Shown: piece after piece, positions 52,921 to 62,876 of the stretch
Numbering within the stretch: position 1 is the first letter of the stretch
Layout: every line of letters starts with the position of its first letter
Assembly: GCF_003569045.1 (NCBI RefSeq)
Contig: NZ_BFCB01000003.1
Coordinates: 2,666,001 to 2,730,000, forward strand
Origin: Aggregatilinea lenta
GTDB lineage: Bacteria > Chloroflexota > Anaerolineae > Aggregatilineales > Aggregatilineaceae
DNA length: 64,000 bases
Direction of reading: 5' to 3'
The notes under the pieces: model-generated
Seen by the model: the letters and a program-made list of their open reading frames with translations, nothing else
The model's database searches: none
Told to the model about the DNA's origin: nothing
Made by a program: the position numbers and the translations under genes

Positions 52921-53637
52921 ATGGGACAGCAGGCACAGAGCGGCTCGCTCGACGCCGAGACGCTGGCATACAAGCAGCGCCATTACCGCGAGATCGCGTA
53001 TATCCTCGAAGCGACCTATGGCTACCCGGAGTGGCGGCCATTTTTGCCCCCGGTTGACGAACTGGTCAGCACAATCCTCAGCCAGAGCACGTCTGACACG
53101 AACCGCGACAAGGGCTTCGATGCGCTTAAGGCGCGCTATGCCAACTGGGAAGAGGTTCGCGACGCGCCGCTGGTCGACATCGTCGAGACGATCCGGCCCG
53201 CGGGGCTGGCAAACCAGAAAGCGCCGCGCATTCAGGAGGCGCTGAATACCATCACACAGGACGATGGCAGCATCACGCTCGACTTCCTCAACGACCTGAG
53301 CGTGCCGGAAGCGAAAGCGTGGCTGACCGGGCTGCACGGCATCGGCCCGAAGACGGCGGCGATCATCCTGCTGTTCGCGTTCGGGCGTCCGGCCTTCCCG
53401 GTCGATACGCACGTGCACCGCGTCACGCGGCGGCTGGGCTTGATCGGCGCGAAGACGAGCGCGGATCAAGCGCATGTCATTCTGGAGGCGATCATCCCGC
53501 CGGAGGAATACTTCCCGGCGCACCTCAACATCATCCAGCATGGGCGGCGCATCTGCCACGCGCGCGGCCCGGAGTGCGGGCAGTGCCCACTGACGATGCA
53601 GTGCGAGTACTTCCTGGTGCAGGATCGGCTAGAATAG
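52921..53637 (+). CDS. nth: Endonuclease III (DNA glycosylase/AP lyase)
   Basis: 238 residues. Helix-hairpin-helix LHGIGPKTAA with catalytic Lys144, catalytic Asp162 in FPVDTHVHRVTRRLG, and the 4Fe-4S loop with spacing C-x6-C-x2-C-x5-C (CHARGPECGQCPLTMQC). It removes oxidised pyrimidines in base excision repair. The start MGQQAQSGSL has no strong ribosome site. It is 51 bp past the kinase gene on the same strand. Confidence 0.94.
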   Translation: MGQQAQSGSLDAETLAYKQRHYREIAYILEATYGYPEWRPFLPPVDELVSTILSQSTSDTNRDKGFDALKARYANWEEVRDAPLVDIVETIRPAGLANQKAPRIQEALNTITQDDGSITLDFLNDLSVPEAKAWLTGLHGIGPKTAAIILLFAFGRPAFPVDTHVHRVTRRLGLIGAKTSADQAHVILEAIIPPEEYFPAHLNIIQHGRRICHARGPECGQCPLTMQCEYFLVQDRLE

Positions 53638-53952
53638 AGGAATTCACTTAACTTTATTTATTTAAAGTTGGGGCTGGTAAAGAGGGGGCGGCTCCAGGTA
53701 TAATCGCACAACGCAGGTCTCTTAGCTCACACGCGAGGCAAGTTCGCGATCGTGAGCATTTAGGTGTTGACTCTCGCTGATCTCGTGTTATACTATTCGT
53801 TCTTGTAAACCCCAATTTGTCCAATACAATATGACCCTCAGGCGAACTGAAAGCTGAAAGACGGACGAGGAACGTACTCTCCTACTTCCTCACATTGGTC
53901 AATATCCGGGCTTCGTTGGCGGTACGTATTGAGTAACCTCGAGGAGTGGTGA
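53638..53952 (+). other. Intergenic region and leader upstream of rpoB
   Basis: A 315-bp stretch with no gene. It contains a TATAAT at 53699-53704 without a partner -35, an imperfect hairpin at about 53725-53758 (GCTCAC and GTGAGC ends), the promoter at 53767-53794 and about 150 bp of leader ending in the GAGGAG ribosome site. No rplJ/rplL-like gene is present, which is unusual upstream of rpoB. Confidence 0.6.
53767..53794 (+). promoter_or_regulatory. Strong sigma-70-type promoter of rpoB
   Basis: TTGACT, 16 bp, TATACT, with TGT immediately before the -10 (extended -10). This is the best promoter match in the window and supports rpoB being transcribed on its own. Confidence 0.7.
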
Positions 53953-56900
53953 ATGCAGCGGCGGCTTGATGAGAAGAACTATGCACGCACGTTGGAAGTG
54001 CATGACCTGCCTTCACTGATCGAAATTCAGCTCGAGTCTTTCCAGCGCTTCTACCAGGAAGGGCTGAACGAGCTGTTCGACGAGATCAGCCCCATTGAAA
54101 GTTTCAACGGTAATCTACGGCTCTTCTTCCCCGGCAGCTCGCGCGAAGCGGCTGAATTTGGCTTGACTTACTGGTTCGACGAGCCGAAATATCCGGAGGA
54201 AACCTGCCTGGAGCGCGACATCACCTTTGCCGCGCCCCTCTATGTGAAGGTGGCATTGGTCAACCGCGCGGCGGGTGACGAAGTGGTCATCTCCGACATT
54301 TTCATGGGCGATTTCCCGCTCATGACCGAAAAAGGCACGTTTATTATCAACGGCTCCGAGCGTGTCGTTGTCAGCCAGTTGATCCGGTCGCCCGGCGTTT
54401 ACTTCGACGCCGAAGAAGACCGTACCACGGGGCGTCGCCTTTCGACGGCGAAGATGATCCCCGATCGCGGCGCGTGGATGGAGTTCGAAACGCGCAAGAG
54501 CGACTATCTGGCGATCAAGTTCAACCGCAAGCGCACCATCCCGGTGACGATCCTGCTGCGCGCGCTGGCCGCCGTAACCGACGGCTTCGACGAGCACTCG
54601 CCGATCAAGGAAGGCACCGACGAAGAACTGCTGGAGATCTACAAGGAGGTCGATAACAACCCCGACCACCGGTACATCGAAGGCACGATCCGCATGGAGC
54701 CGCAGTGGGACCTGCGCGACGGCGTTTCTGTCGCCCAGGCGGCGCTGCTTGAGTTCTACAAGCGCATGCGCCCTGGCGACCCGCCGACGCTCGACAATGC
54801 GCGCGAATACTTGGAAAGCCAGTTGTTCGACCAGCGCCGGTACGACCTGGAGCGGGTAGGGCGTTACAAGCTCAATCAGCGCTTGCGTATCGACGACATC
54901 GTGCCGCGCTCGCGCCGCACGATTACCAAGTTCGACCTGATGAAGCTGATCGAGCGGATGATCCTGATCGACAACGGACTCGAAGAGCCGGATGACATTG
55001 ACCACCTGGGCAACCGCCGTGTGAAGACCGTCGGCGAGCTGATCCAGAACTCGCTGCGCATCGGCCTGCGTCGCATGGAGCGGGTGATCCGCGAGCGTAT
55101 GTCCATTCGTGAGTCCGATAACCTGTCCCCAATGTCGCTGATCAATATTCGCCCGGTGGTGGCGGCAGTTCGCGAGTTCTTTGGGTCCAGCCAGCTTTCA
55201 CAGTTCATGGACCAGACCAACCCCCTGGCCGAGCTGACGCACAAGCGTACACTCTCCGCGCTGGGGCCGGGCGGTCTGCGGCGCGAGCGCGCAGGCTTCG
55301 ACGTGCGCGACGTGCACCACAGCCACTATGGCCGCATCTGCCCGATCGAGACCCCTGAAGGCCCGAACATCGGCCTGATCGGTCGCCTGGCGAGTTATGG
55401 CCGCGTAAACGAATACGGCTTCATCGAGACGCCGTACCGCAAGGTATACCGCGAGCTGGCTCTGGACGACGAGCGTCTGCTGGGCCGCGCGCTGCGCGAT
55501 GATCTTGCTCTGCCCAAGGGCAACAAGGTGATCGAGACCGGGACGGTAGTCGATGCTGCGCTGGTCAAGCAGCTCGTTAAGGCCGGTGTGGAACGCGTGC
55601 CGGTGATGCCGTTCGTCAGCGAAGAGATCCAGTACCTGTCGGCGGACACCGAAGACCGCTTCACCATCGCACAGGCGAATGCCAAGCTCGGCGACGCGAA
55701 CGAATTCGTCAACGAGCGTGTATCGGCTCGCCAGCACCAGCGGTTCCTGGTGGCGTCGCGCAGCCGTATCGACTACATGGACGTTGCCCCGCGCCAGATC
55801 GTGGGTATCTCGGCGGCGCTTATTCCGTTCCTGGAGCACGATGACGCGAACCGCGCGCTGATGGGCTCCAACATGCAGCGTCAGGCCGTGCCGCTGCTTC
55901 AGCCGGACGTGCCGATCGTCAGCACGGGCGTAGAGCGTCAGTCGGCGTACGACTCCGGCCAGGTGCTTGTGTCGGATGTGTCCGGCGAGGTCATTTCGGT
56001 TCAGGGCGACCAGATCGTCATTCGGACCGAGGAAGGCGTGCGGACCTACCGCCTGCGCAAGTACAACCGCTCGAACCAGTCGACGTGCATCGACCAGCGT
56101 CCGGTGGTCAAGAAGGGCCAGTTTGTCGAGGCCGGTCAGGTCATCGCGGACAGCTCCTCGACCGTCCTGGGTGAGCTTGCCCTCGGTCATGACGTGCTGT
56201 GTGCCTTCCTGTCATGGGAAGGTGGCAACTACGAAGACGCGCTGCTCATCAGCGAAGAGTTGGTGCGGCAGGACAAATTCACGTCGATCCACATCGAAAA
56301 GCACGAAGTTGAAGCGCGCGATACCAAGCTCGGCCCGGAAGAGATCACCTACGACATTCCGAACGTGGGCGAGGACGCGCTGAAGGACCTGGACGAGCAC
56401 GGCATCATCCGCGTGGGTGCGGATGTTGGCCCGAACGACATCCTGGTCGGTAAGATCACCCCGAAGGGCGAGAAGGAACTCAGCCCGGAGGAAAAGCTGC
56501 TGCGCGCGATCTTCGGTGAGAAGGCCCGCGAGGTGAAGGACTCGTCGCTGCGCCTGCCGCACGGCGAGAAGGGCAAGGTCGTGGACGTCAAGATCTTCAC
56601 GCGTGAAGAGCACCGCGATCTGCCTGCCGGGGTGGACCAGATGGTCCGCGTCAGCGTGGCGCAAAAGCGTAAACTGACTCAGGGCGACAAGATGGCTGGT
56701 CGTCACGGGAACAAGGGTGTCATCTCGAAGGTTGTGTCGATTGAGGACATGCCATTCCTGGAAGATGGGACGCCGATTGACATCATCCTCAACCCGCTGG
56801 GTGTGCCGGGCCGTATGAACATCGGTCAGGTGCTCGAAACGCACCTCGGCTGGGCCGCCGACCGCCTGGGCTTCCGCGCGATTACACCCGTCTTCGATGG

Positions 56901-57870
56901 CGCGGATGAGCTGGAAATCGAGGCGGAGCTGGGCCGCGCCTGGCTGATCGACCGCGCGTGGAATGCCATCACGGCCCGCGCGTGGGAGTGGCTAGCCGAA
57001 GAAGAGTACGACACCGAGTATCTGGAGGATGACGCCGAAGTGCGCCGCCTCTACATCGACCACTGGCTGGGCCAGACGGGCGCTTATGACATGGAGCGCC
57101 TCGCGCTGAACGAAGTGTACGCCCGGCGTGTAGTGCTGGCCGAATGGCTGCGCGAACTGGGGTACGATCCGGCGGACGTACTGCTGTTTGGCGATGAAAC
57201 GGTTAACGTCGAAGAGCGCACCCGCCGCGACCTGAACGCCCGGCATGTGACGATGGTGCTCTGGGTGGATGGTGTGACTGGTGAGATGCCGCCCGACGGT
57301 CTGAGCGAAGACGAGCTGCGCGAGGTCGTGCGGCGCGTCGCGCTGCGTTACGCCGAGCCTGTGCCGGTGTTCGGCAAGCAGCGCCTGTACGACGGCAAGA
57401 CGGGAGAATCGTTCGATCAGTCGGTGACGGTCGGCATCATCCACATGCTCAAGCTGGCGCACCTCGTCGAAGACAAGGTTCACGCTCGCTCGACTGGCCC
57501 GTACAGTCTCGTCACGCAGCAGCCGCTCGGCGGTAAAGCCCAGTTCGGCGGCCAGCGCTTCGGTGAGATGGAAGTGTGGGCGCTGGAAGCTTACGGCGCG
57601 GCGCATACGCTGCAGGAAATGCTCACCGTCAAGTCCGACGACGTGCAGGGCCGCGTGAAGACGTACGAGGCCATCGTCAAGGGCGAGCCGATCGAGGAGC
57701 CGGGCGTCCCGGCGAGCTTCCGCGTGCTGGTCAAGGAGCTGCAAAGCCTGGGCCTCGCGGTGGAAGCCATCACCGATACGGGCGAAGTGCTCCGCTTCGG
57801 CAAGGACGAAGAAAAGGCGCGCCAGCCGCGCATCCAGATGGGCCTGCTGGGTCTTGCCGACGCTCAGTAG
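53953..57870 (+). CDS. rpoB: RNA polymerase beta subunit
   Basis: 1305 residues. Hallmarks are [36 protein letters not shown], the rifampicin region [71 protein letters not shown] and [20 protein letters not shown]. Two oddities: Thr433 occupies the E. coli Arg529 position (HKRTL), and about 130 extra residues (about 1000-1130) lie between [15 protein letters not shown] and [14 protein letters not shown]. The ATG follows GAGGAG. A terminator comes directly after, so rpoC is not downstream. Confidence 0.98.
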   Translation: MQRRLDEKNYARTLEVHDLPSLIEIQLESFQRFYQEGLNELFDEISPIESFNGNLRLFFPGSSREAAEFGLTYWFDEPKYPEETCLERDITFAAPLYVKVALVNRAAGDEVVISDIFMGDFPLMTEKGTFIINGSERVVVSQLIRSPGVYFDAEEDRTTGRRLSTAKMIPDRGAWMEFETRKSDYLAIKFNRKRTIPVTILLRALAAVTDGFDEHSPIKEGTDEELLEIYKEVDNNPDHRYIEGTIRMEPQWDLRDGVSVAQAALLEFYKRMRPGDPPTLDNAREYLESQLFDQRRYDLERVGRYKLNQRLRIDDIVPRSRRTITKFDLMKLIERMILIDNGLEEPDDIDHLGNRRVKTVGELIQNSLRIGLRRMERVIRERMSIRESDNLSPMSLINIRPVVAAVREFFGSSQLSQFMDQTNPLAELTHKRTLSALGPGGLRRERAGFDVRDVHHSHYGRICPIETPEGPNIGLIGRLASYGRVNEYGFIETPYRKVYRELALDDERLLGRALRDDLALPKGNKVIETGTVVDAALVKQLVKAGVERVPVMPFVSEEIQYLSADTEDRFTIAQANAKLGDANEFVNERVSARQHQRFLVASRSRIDYMDVAPRQIVGISAALIPFLEHDDANRALMGSNMQRQAVPLLQPDVPIVSTGVERQSAYDSGQVLVSDVSGEVISVQGDQIVIRTEEGVRTYRLRKYNRSNQSTCIDQRPVVKKGQFVEAGQVIADSSSTVLGELALGHDVLCAFLSWEGGNYEDALLISEELVRQDKFTSIHIEKHEVEARDTKLGPEEITYDIPNVGEDALKDLDEHGIIRVGADVGPNDILVGKITPKGEKELSPEEKLLRAIFGEKAREVKDSSLRLPHGEKGKVVDVKIFTREEHRDLPAGVDQMVRVSVAQKRKLTQGDKMAGRHGNKGVISKVVSIEDMPFLEDGTPIDIILNPLGVPGRMNIGQVLETHLGWAADRLGFRAITPVFDGADELEIEAELGRAWLIDRAWNAITARAWEWLAEEEYDTEYLEDDAEVRRLYIDHWLGQTGAYDMERLALNEVYARRVVLAEWLRELGYDPADVLLFGDETVNVEERTRRDLNARHVTMVLWVDGVTGEMPPDGLSEDELREVVRRVALRYAEPVPVFGKQRLYDGKTGESFDQSVTVGIIHMLKLAHLVEDKVHARSTGPYSLVTQQPLGGKAQFGGQRFGEMEVWALEAYGAAHTLQEMLTVKSDDVQGRVKTYEAIVKGEPIEEPGVPASFRVLVKELQSLGLAVEAITDTGEVLRFGKDEEKARQPRIQMGLLGLADAQ

Positions 57871-57892
57871 CCCGTGACCTGAAGCTGTTAGG

Positions 57893-57928
57893 AAAGGCGA
57901 GCAGACATCCGTTTGCTCGCCTTTTTTG
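57893..57928 (+). terminator. Rho-independent terminator after rpoB
   Basis: AAGGCGAGCA and TGCTCGCCTT pair around GACATCCGTT and run into TTTTTTG, about 25 bp past the rpoB stop. Confidence 0.93.
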
Positions 57929-58095
57929 TTGCCTGATGACCGCTAGCGTCGTGTGAAGGGTGGGCGACCGTGAGGTACGCGTCAGGCGGGCGCTTTGTCC
58001 GGCATCTCTATCCGGCGTACAATGGTGCCAGGGCGTACTCTCTCACCGGCTTGCGGTGAGCTTTACCGGATGGCAATGCGGGACGGAAGGCTATC

Positions 58096-61000
58096 ATGAC
58101 GCGGAAACGATTGACGCTGATCCTGTTGGGGGTGGCTGTGTTGGCGGTGATTCTGGCTGGCTGCGGCGGGAACGACCGCAAGAGCGAGCAGAATCCCACG
58201 CTGGGCGCGGCGACGATTACCCCGCCGCCAACGCGAACGCCGAGCGGCGCGAATGCGTTGGAGACGCCGACGACGTTGCCGACGTGGACCGCGATTGCCG
58301 CGCTGCCCACCTCGACGCCGCTGGTGGTGCCGCCGCCTGCCATCCCCAGCCCGCTGCCGACCTGGACGCCCGCCGCCTCGACGGCGACACCCTATCCCTA
58401 TGATGTGCGGATCGCATACCCGGTCAGTGGCAGCCAGATCGCGGGTTATGTCACGATCGTGGGCAGCGCCAGCCATCCACGCTTCGTGCAGTATGCGCTG
58501 GAGTGGGGGCCGGACCCGAACCCCAGCAACCTGTGGTATCCCTTCCTGACGCCGCCACAGCGCACCAACACCGTGCTCAACAGCGGGCTTGGCGCGTGGA
58601 ACACGACCCTGATGCCGGACGGTGTGTACCAGATCCGGGTGCACGCGTGGCTGAATGACGGTACGGACGTGGATTACCGCGTGACGGGCATCCGCATCTC
58701 GAATACGACGCCGACAGCCATGCCAACGCTGACGCCGACGGCTCGACCTAACCAGCTCCCGACCATCAACCCGATCCCCAGCCAGCAGCTCACCACCGGG
58801 CAGACCGTTGCCGTGCCGGTGACGGCCAATGACGCGGACGGTGATATGGTGAACCTGTTCGTGTCGTCCAGCAGCCCGGCAGTGGCCGCCGCGCAGGTGA
58901 CCGGCACGCGCGAGATCACGCTCTCCGGTTTGACGGCGGGACAGGCGACCGTCATCGTAACGGCGAACGACAACCGGGGGGGCACGGCCAGCACCGCGTT
59001 TGTGGTGACGGTCCAGGGCCAGAACCGCGCCCCGACCATCAGCCCCATCCCGAACCAGACGATTACCGTGGGTGACATCGTCGCACTGGCCGTAACGACC
59101 TCCGATCCAGATGGCGACGTGCTGACCCTGACGGCTACCTCCGACAATTTGGCTGTGGTGAATACCAGCGTGCCGGACGCGAGCACCGTTCGTATTGGCG
59201 GCAACAGCGCAGGCACGGCCAACGTGACGGTAACCGTCAGTGATGGCAAAGGCGGCGCGGTCAACGTGATCTTCCAGGTGACGGTGCAGCCGCAAAACGC
59301 GCCGCCAGTGATCAACGACCTCGCGCCACAGTCGCTCGAAGTGGGCGGCACGCTCGACGTGCCGTATACCGCGACCGATCCGAACAGTGATACCCTGACG
59401 GCGGTCGCCCAGTCGGACAACGAAGCTATCGTTGCGGTGACTATTCCGCAGCCGGGTACGATCCGGCTGACCGGGATCGGCGCAGGGCAGGCGACCGTGA
59501 CGCTGTCGGTCAGCGATGGCACAAATCCGGCGACGACTATGCCGTTCGTGGTGACGGTCGCGCAGGGCAACATCGCTCCGGCCATTGAACAGGTCGGCGC
59601 GCAAAGCCTGACGGCGGGCGACAGCCTGAACGTGGCGATCCCCGTGACCGACCCGAACGGCGATCCCGTGACGCTCGATGCGCAGTCGGATACGCCCGGT
59701 GTGGCGGTCGCGGCGGCCAGCGGCACGGACGTGGTCGTGGAGGGGCTGGCCGCCGGGCAGGCCAATATTACCGTCGATGCGGCGGACGGGCAGGGCGGCG
59801 AAGCCAGCATGACCTTCCAGGTCAGCGTGGGCGCGGCCAACACGCCGCCAGTCGTGGATCCCATCGCGGCGCAGACCCTGGCGGTGAGCGGCGTGCTCGA
59901 CGTAGCGTACAATGCCGTGGACGCGGACGGGGATACCCTGTCGGCGTCGGCATCCTCTGATAACGAAACCGTCGCCGTGGCGAACGTCACGACGCCGGGG
60001 CTGGTGACACTGGTTGCGCAGAACCCCGGCACCGCGACGGTGACGCTCAACGTGACAGATGGCGTGAATGCCGCCGTGCCGGTGTTGTTTACCGTGACGG
60101 TCACGGAACAGAACGCGCCGCCTGTGATCCAGCCGATCGATCCGCAGGCCATCAGCGTCGGGCAGTCGGTGACCGTGCCGGTCACGGCAACCGATCCGAA
60201 TGGCGATCCGGTCACGCTCGACGTCGTGTCGAGCGACCCGGCCATCGCGGCGGTGGTGCTCAACGGCGCGTCGGTGGACGTGAACGGTGCTGCGCCGGGC
60301 ATGGCGTCGATCACCGTAAGTGCCAGCGACGACAAGAGCGCGGTCGCCAGCGTCTCATTCCAGGTCGAGGTCCAGGCGCTGAACAGCGGCCCCATCGTGG
60401 ACGCAGTCCAGCCGCAGACCGTTGGCGTGGGTGCGCTGTTGGACGTGCCGTACAACGCCAGCGACCCGGACGGCGATCCGCTGACGGCGGAGGCTGTGTC
60501 GGATAACCCGGCGGTGGTGACGGCGAGTGTGCTGCAAGCCGGAGCGGTTCACCTGGAAGCGCAGGGGCCGGGGCAGGCGACGGTTACGCTGACGCTATCT
60601 GACGGGGTGAATTCGCCCGTCACGACAACCTTCACGGTGACCGTGCCGCAGCAGAACGCGGCCCCGGTGCTGGAGCCAATCGGGGATCAGACCGTGGTCG
60701 AGGGGCAGTTGCTCAACGTGCCCGTTCCGGTGACCGATCCCGAAGGCGACGTGGTGACGCTCAGCGCTGTGTCGGATAACCCGTCAATCGTGCTGGCCTC
60801 CGCCGACGGCGGGCAGATCGCGCTGACGGGTATCGCGCCGGGCACGGCGACGATCACGGTGGACGCGACCGACGCACAGGGCGCGATGGCCTCGGTGAGT
60901 TTTGTGGCGACTGTGACCGGATCCAACGCCGCGCCGGAGATCGCGCCTGTCGGTGCGCAGCAGATCCAGGTCGGCGAGCAGATCACCGTGCCGCTGGGTC

Positions 61001-62001
61001 TGAGTGACGCCAACGGCGACCCAATCGTGCTGACGGCGCTGCCGCAGGCGCAGGGTATCGTCCAGTCGACGGCCATCGACAACAACTCGGTGCTGCTGGA
61101 AGGCGTCGCGCCGGGCACGACCGTGATCGACCTGACGGCAGACGATGGGCGCGGCGGCGTGACCACCGGCTCGTTCGAAGTGACCGTGGTCGAAGGCGCT
61201 CCGGCCCCCTCCGGGCTGATGAATTACCCGATCGTGCCGGAGATGTCGCAGCAGGTCGCCAGCAATATCGGCCTGATCTACCAGGGCGGGCTTGGCATCG
61301 GCATCCAGCCAGGCGTGTTCGGCAAGATCGGTGACGGCCTGCTGGCGACGCCGAACTTCCTCGCTCCGTACGCCGCGGATGGCGCGGACCTGGGCGGGTA
61401 TGCGGATACACTTGGCCCGACGATCACGTTCTTCCGCGCAACGTCCATCGACCCGAACAATCCGGGGGTGAACAGCTTCAATGGGGACAGCGTGGCGGTC
61501 GGCGCGACGTACAGCCCGGATCAGCTCGCCCAGACGGCTCCTGCTGTACCGCCGTGCGACGCAGTCGGTGCGGCGACGATCCTCGACTGCGAGATGCTGT
61601 ACAAGCAGCCCAGCATCGCGTTCATTAGCTTTAGCGCGTCCAACGTGACGTTCATGGACCCGGCGCAGTTCCGGTCGGAGATTCAGAACATCGTGTTCCA
61701 GGTGATGAGCACGTACGGGTCAATCCCCGTGCTGGCGACCATCCCGGCGGACGCGAGCGCGACGACCGAGCAGCTTGCGGACTACAACGCGGCGATCGTG
61801 GAAGTGGCGACCCAGTCGCAGATCCCGCTGTGGAACGTGTGGCGCGCTATGCAGGAGCGCGGTATCGCCGACCCGACCAGCGTCTCGCCGTTGGGCGCGG
61901 GCGACCTGACGGACGCGTCGCTGAGCTACGGCGTGAACGTACGCAACCTGACGGCGCTGCAAACTCTGGCAGCCGTGCAGCAGGCGGCGGGCATCCAGTA
62001 G
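58096..62001 (+). CDS. Large repeat lipoprotein: nine Ig/cadherin-like repeats plus SGNH-like C-terminal domain
   Basis: 1301 residues. Lipobox ILAGC (Cys23), Thr/Pro spacer (about 35-95), an Ig-like domain (about 97-205: YPVSGSQIAGYVTIVGSASH), then nine repeats of about 90 residues (about 215-1035), each opening N-x-x-P-x-I and with TATDPNGD- or ASDPDGD-like acidic turns and closing FxVTV. Such acidic turns suggest calcium-binding cadherin-like or Ig folds. The last about 250 residues resemble an SGNH hydrolase fold (KIGDGLLATPNF near 1075; PVLATIPADASATTEQLADY; NAAIVEVATQSQIPLWNVWR) but have Gly in the place of the catalytic Ser of GDS. It is a surface protein, perhaps an adhesin. Confidence 0.85.
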   Translation: MTRKRLTLILLGVAVLAVILAGCGGNDRKSEQNPTLGAATITPPPTRTPSGANALETPTTLPTWTAIAALPTSTPLVVPPPAIPSPLPTWTPAASTATPYPYDVRIAYPVSGSQIAGYVTIVGSASHPRFVQYALEWGPDPNPSNLWYPFLTPPQRTNTVLNSGLGAWNTTLMPDGVYQIRVHAWLNDGTDVDYRVTGIRISNTTPTAMPTLTPTARPNQLPTINPIPSQQLTTGQTVAVPVTANDADGDMVNLFVSSSSPAVAAAQVTGTREITLSGLTAGQATVIVTANDNRGGTASTAFVVTVQGQNRAPTISPIPNQTITVGDIVALAVTTSDPDGDVLTLTATSDNLAVVNTSVPDASTVRIGGNSAGTANVTVTVSDGKGGAVNVIFQVTVQPQNAPPVINDLAPQSLEVGGTLDVPYTATDPNSDTLTAVAQSDNEAIVAVTIPQPGTIRLTGIGAGQATVTLSVSDGTNPATTMPFVVTVAQGNIAPAIEQVGAQSLTAGDSLNVAIPVTDPNGDPVTLDAQSDTPGVAVAAASGTDVVVEGLAAGQANITVDAADGQGGEASMTFQVSVGAANTPPVVDPIAAQTLAVSGVLDVAYNAVDADGDTLSASASSDNETVAVANVTTPGLVTLVAQNPGTATVTLNVTDGVNAAVPVLFTVTVTEQNAPPVIQPIDPQAISVGQSVTVPVTATDPNGDPVTLDVVSSDPAIAAVVLNGASVDVNGAAPGMASITVSASDDKSAVASVSFQVEVQALNSGPIVDAVQPQTVGVGALLDVPYNASDPDGDPLTAEAVSDNPAVVTASVLQAGAVHLEAQGPGQATVTLTLSDGVNSPVTTTFTVTVPQQNAAPVLEPIGDQTVVEGQLLNVPVPVTDPEGDVVTLSAVSDNPSIVLASADGGQIALTGIAPGTATITVDATDAQGAMASVSFVATVTGSNAAPEIAPVGAQQIQVGEQITVPLGLSDANGDPIVLTALPQAQGIVQSTAIDNNSVLLEGVAPGTTVIDLTADDGRGGVTTGSFEVTVVEGAPAPSGLMNYPIVPEMSQQVASNIGLIYQGGLGIGIQPGVFGKIGDGLLATPNFLAPYAADGADLGGYADTLGPTITFFRATSIDPNNPGVNSFNGDSVAVGATYSPDQLAQTAPAVPPCDAVGAATILDCEMLYKQPSIAFISFSASNVTFMDPAQFRSEIQNIVFQVMSTYGSIPVLATIPADASATTEQLADYNAAIVEVATQSQIPLWNVWRAMQERGIADPTSVSPLGAGDLTDASLSYGVNVRNLTALQTLAAVQQAAGIQ

Positions 62002-62016
62002 GCCCACCCAACGCGG

Positions 62017-62062
62017 TAAACAAAAAACCACCCCTGGCGTGATGCCGGGGGTGGTGTGTTTC
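62017..62062. terminator. Terminator between two convergent genes
   Basis: CCACCCCTGGC and GCCGGGGGTGG pair around GTGAT. The minus strand continues into TTTTTTG, so it mainly serves the gene at 62081; the plus strand side is GTGTGTTT. Confidence 0.82.
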
Positions 62063-62080
62063 AGTGAATTGTGGGCAAGA

Positions 62081-62767
62081 TTACGTGAGGTCGGGCGGAA
62101 TGTGCGGGACGGTGTCGCCACCCACGTCCGATAGATCCACGAGGCGCATCGAGGGCTGCGTCATATCCGCTGCGCCCGTCGATTCGGTCCAGGTGGCGAG
62201 CAGCCGCCAGCAGGGCGGCCCCTCCGTGTGCGAGCGCGGCACGAACGCGCGCGGCTGATCGCGCAAGCCGGACAGGTCTGCGGGCCAGCCATGCGCCGTC
62301 TGCCGGAAGTAGTACAGCCGGAAGATACGTGTGCCATCGGTGACGGCATAGGCGGCCTCGTGATCCTGGCTGCGCACATAAGCACCTGTGCTTTGCAGCA
62401 TCGCGGTGTCCAGGTAGGCCGCGTCGAGTGCGAGCGTCTCGGTGGGGAAGACGAAACACGCGGGGCGGTCGCCGTCGCAAAGCGCGGTCCGCGAGCGATA
62501 GACGGGCAGCACGTGCCCGTGCTGCACGACCGGCAGGTACTTTGAAGGCAGGGAGCCGGGGATCAGCGCAACATCGGTGCTTTCGCTTTGCCGCCACTCG
62601 CGCGCCTTGTGGAATCCCCCGGCACTGGCCTCGATCACCTGATAGATGCGGTCCTGCGCCAGGAACAGCGCATTTTTCGGCAGGCGCGCGGTGTCAACTT
62701 CTGGTAGACTGGCGATATATGCTCTCGCAACCGGGTCAAACACAATGCCCACCCTTTTCTTGATCAA
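62081..62767 (-). CDS. Hypothetical protein, unknown family
   Basis: 228 residues from a TTG at 62767; a GTG at 62743 after AGGGTGG would give a protein starting FDPVARAYIASLPEV and is about as likely. No signal peptide or membrane segment. Patches such as VIEASAGGFHKAREWRQSE and ACFVFPTETLALDAAYLDTA do not match a family that I know. It contains two Cys and several Trp. It has its own terminator and is divergent from the lipoprotein gene to its right. The reading frame is supported by uninterrupted length and codon use like its neighbours. Confidence 0.6.
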   Translation of the reverse strand: MIKKRVGIVFDPVARAYIASLPEVDTARLPKNALFLAQDRIYQVIEASAGGFHKAREWRQSESTDVALIPGSLPSKYLPVVQHGHVLPVYRSRTALCDGDRPACFVFPTETLALDAAYLDTAMLQSTGAYVRSQDHEAAYAVTDGTRIFRLYYFRQTAHGWPADLSGLRDQPRAFVPRSHTEGPPCWRLLATWTESTGAADMTQPSMRLVDLSDVGGDTVPHIPPDLT

Positions 62768-62876
62768 ACCAGCGCGTGTTGATTAATATGGTACAACAGC
62801 TTGGGGCGTGCTGCGTTACGCGCGATCCTGCGGGTGACCTGTGTTCTCCCGCTCATTCGGTGATGAACAACTGACG

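Noticed and set aside
53699-53704. TATAAT upstream of rpoB as the main promoter
   Set aside because: It has no -35 at proper spacing and a better promoter lies at 53767-53794.
62061-62597. A 178-codon minus-strand frame overlapping the hypothetical gene
   Set aside because: It is Arg/Ala-rich with no motif and runs inside the terminator; the frame ending at 62081 has better composition and a matching terminator position.
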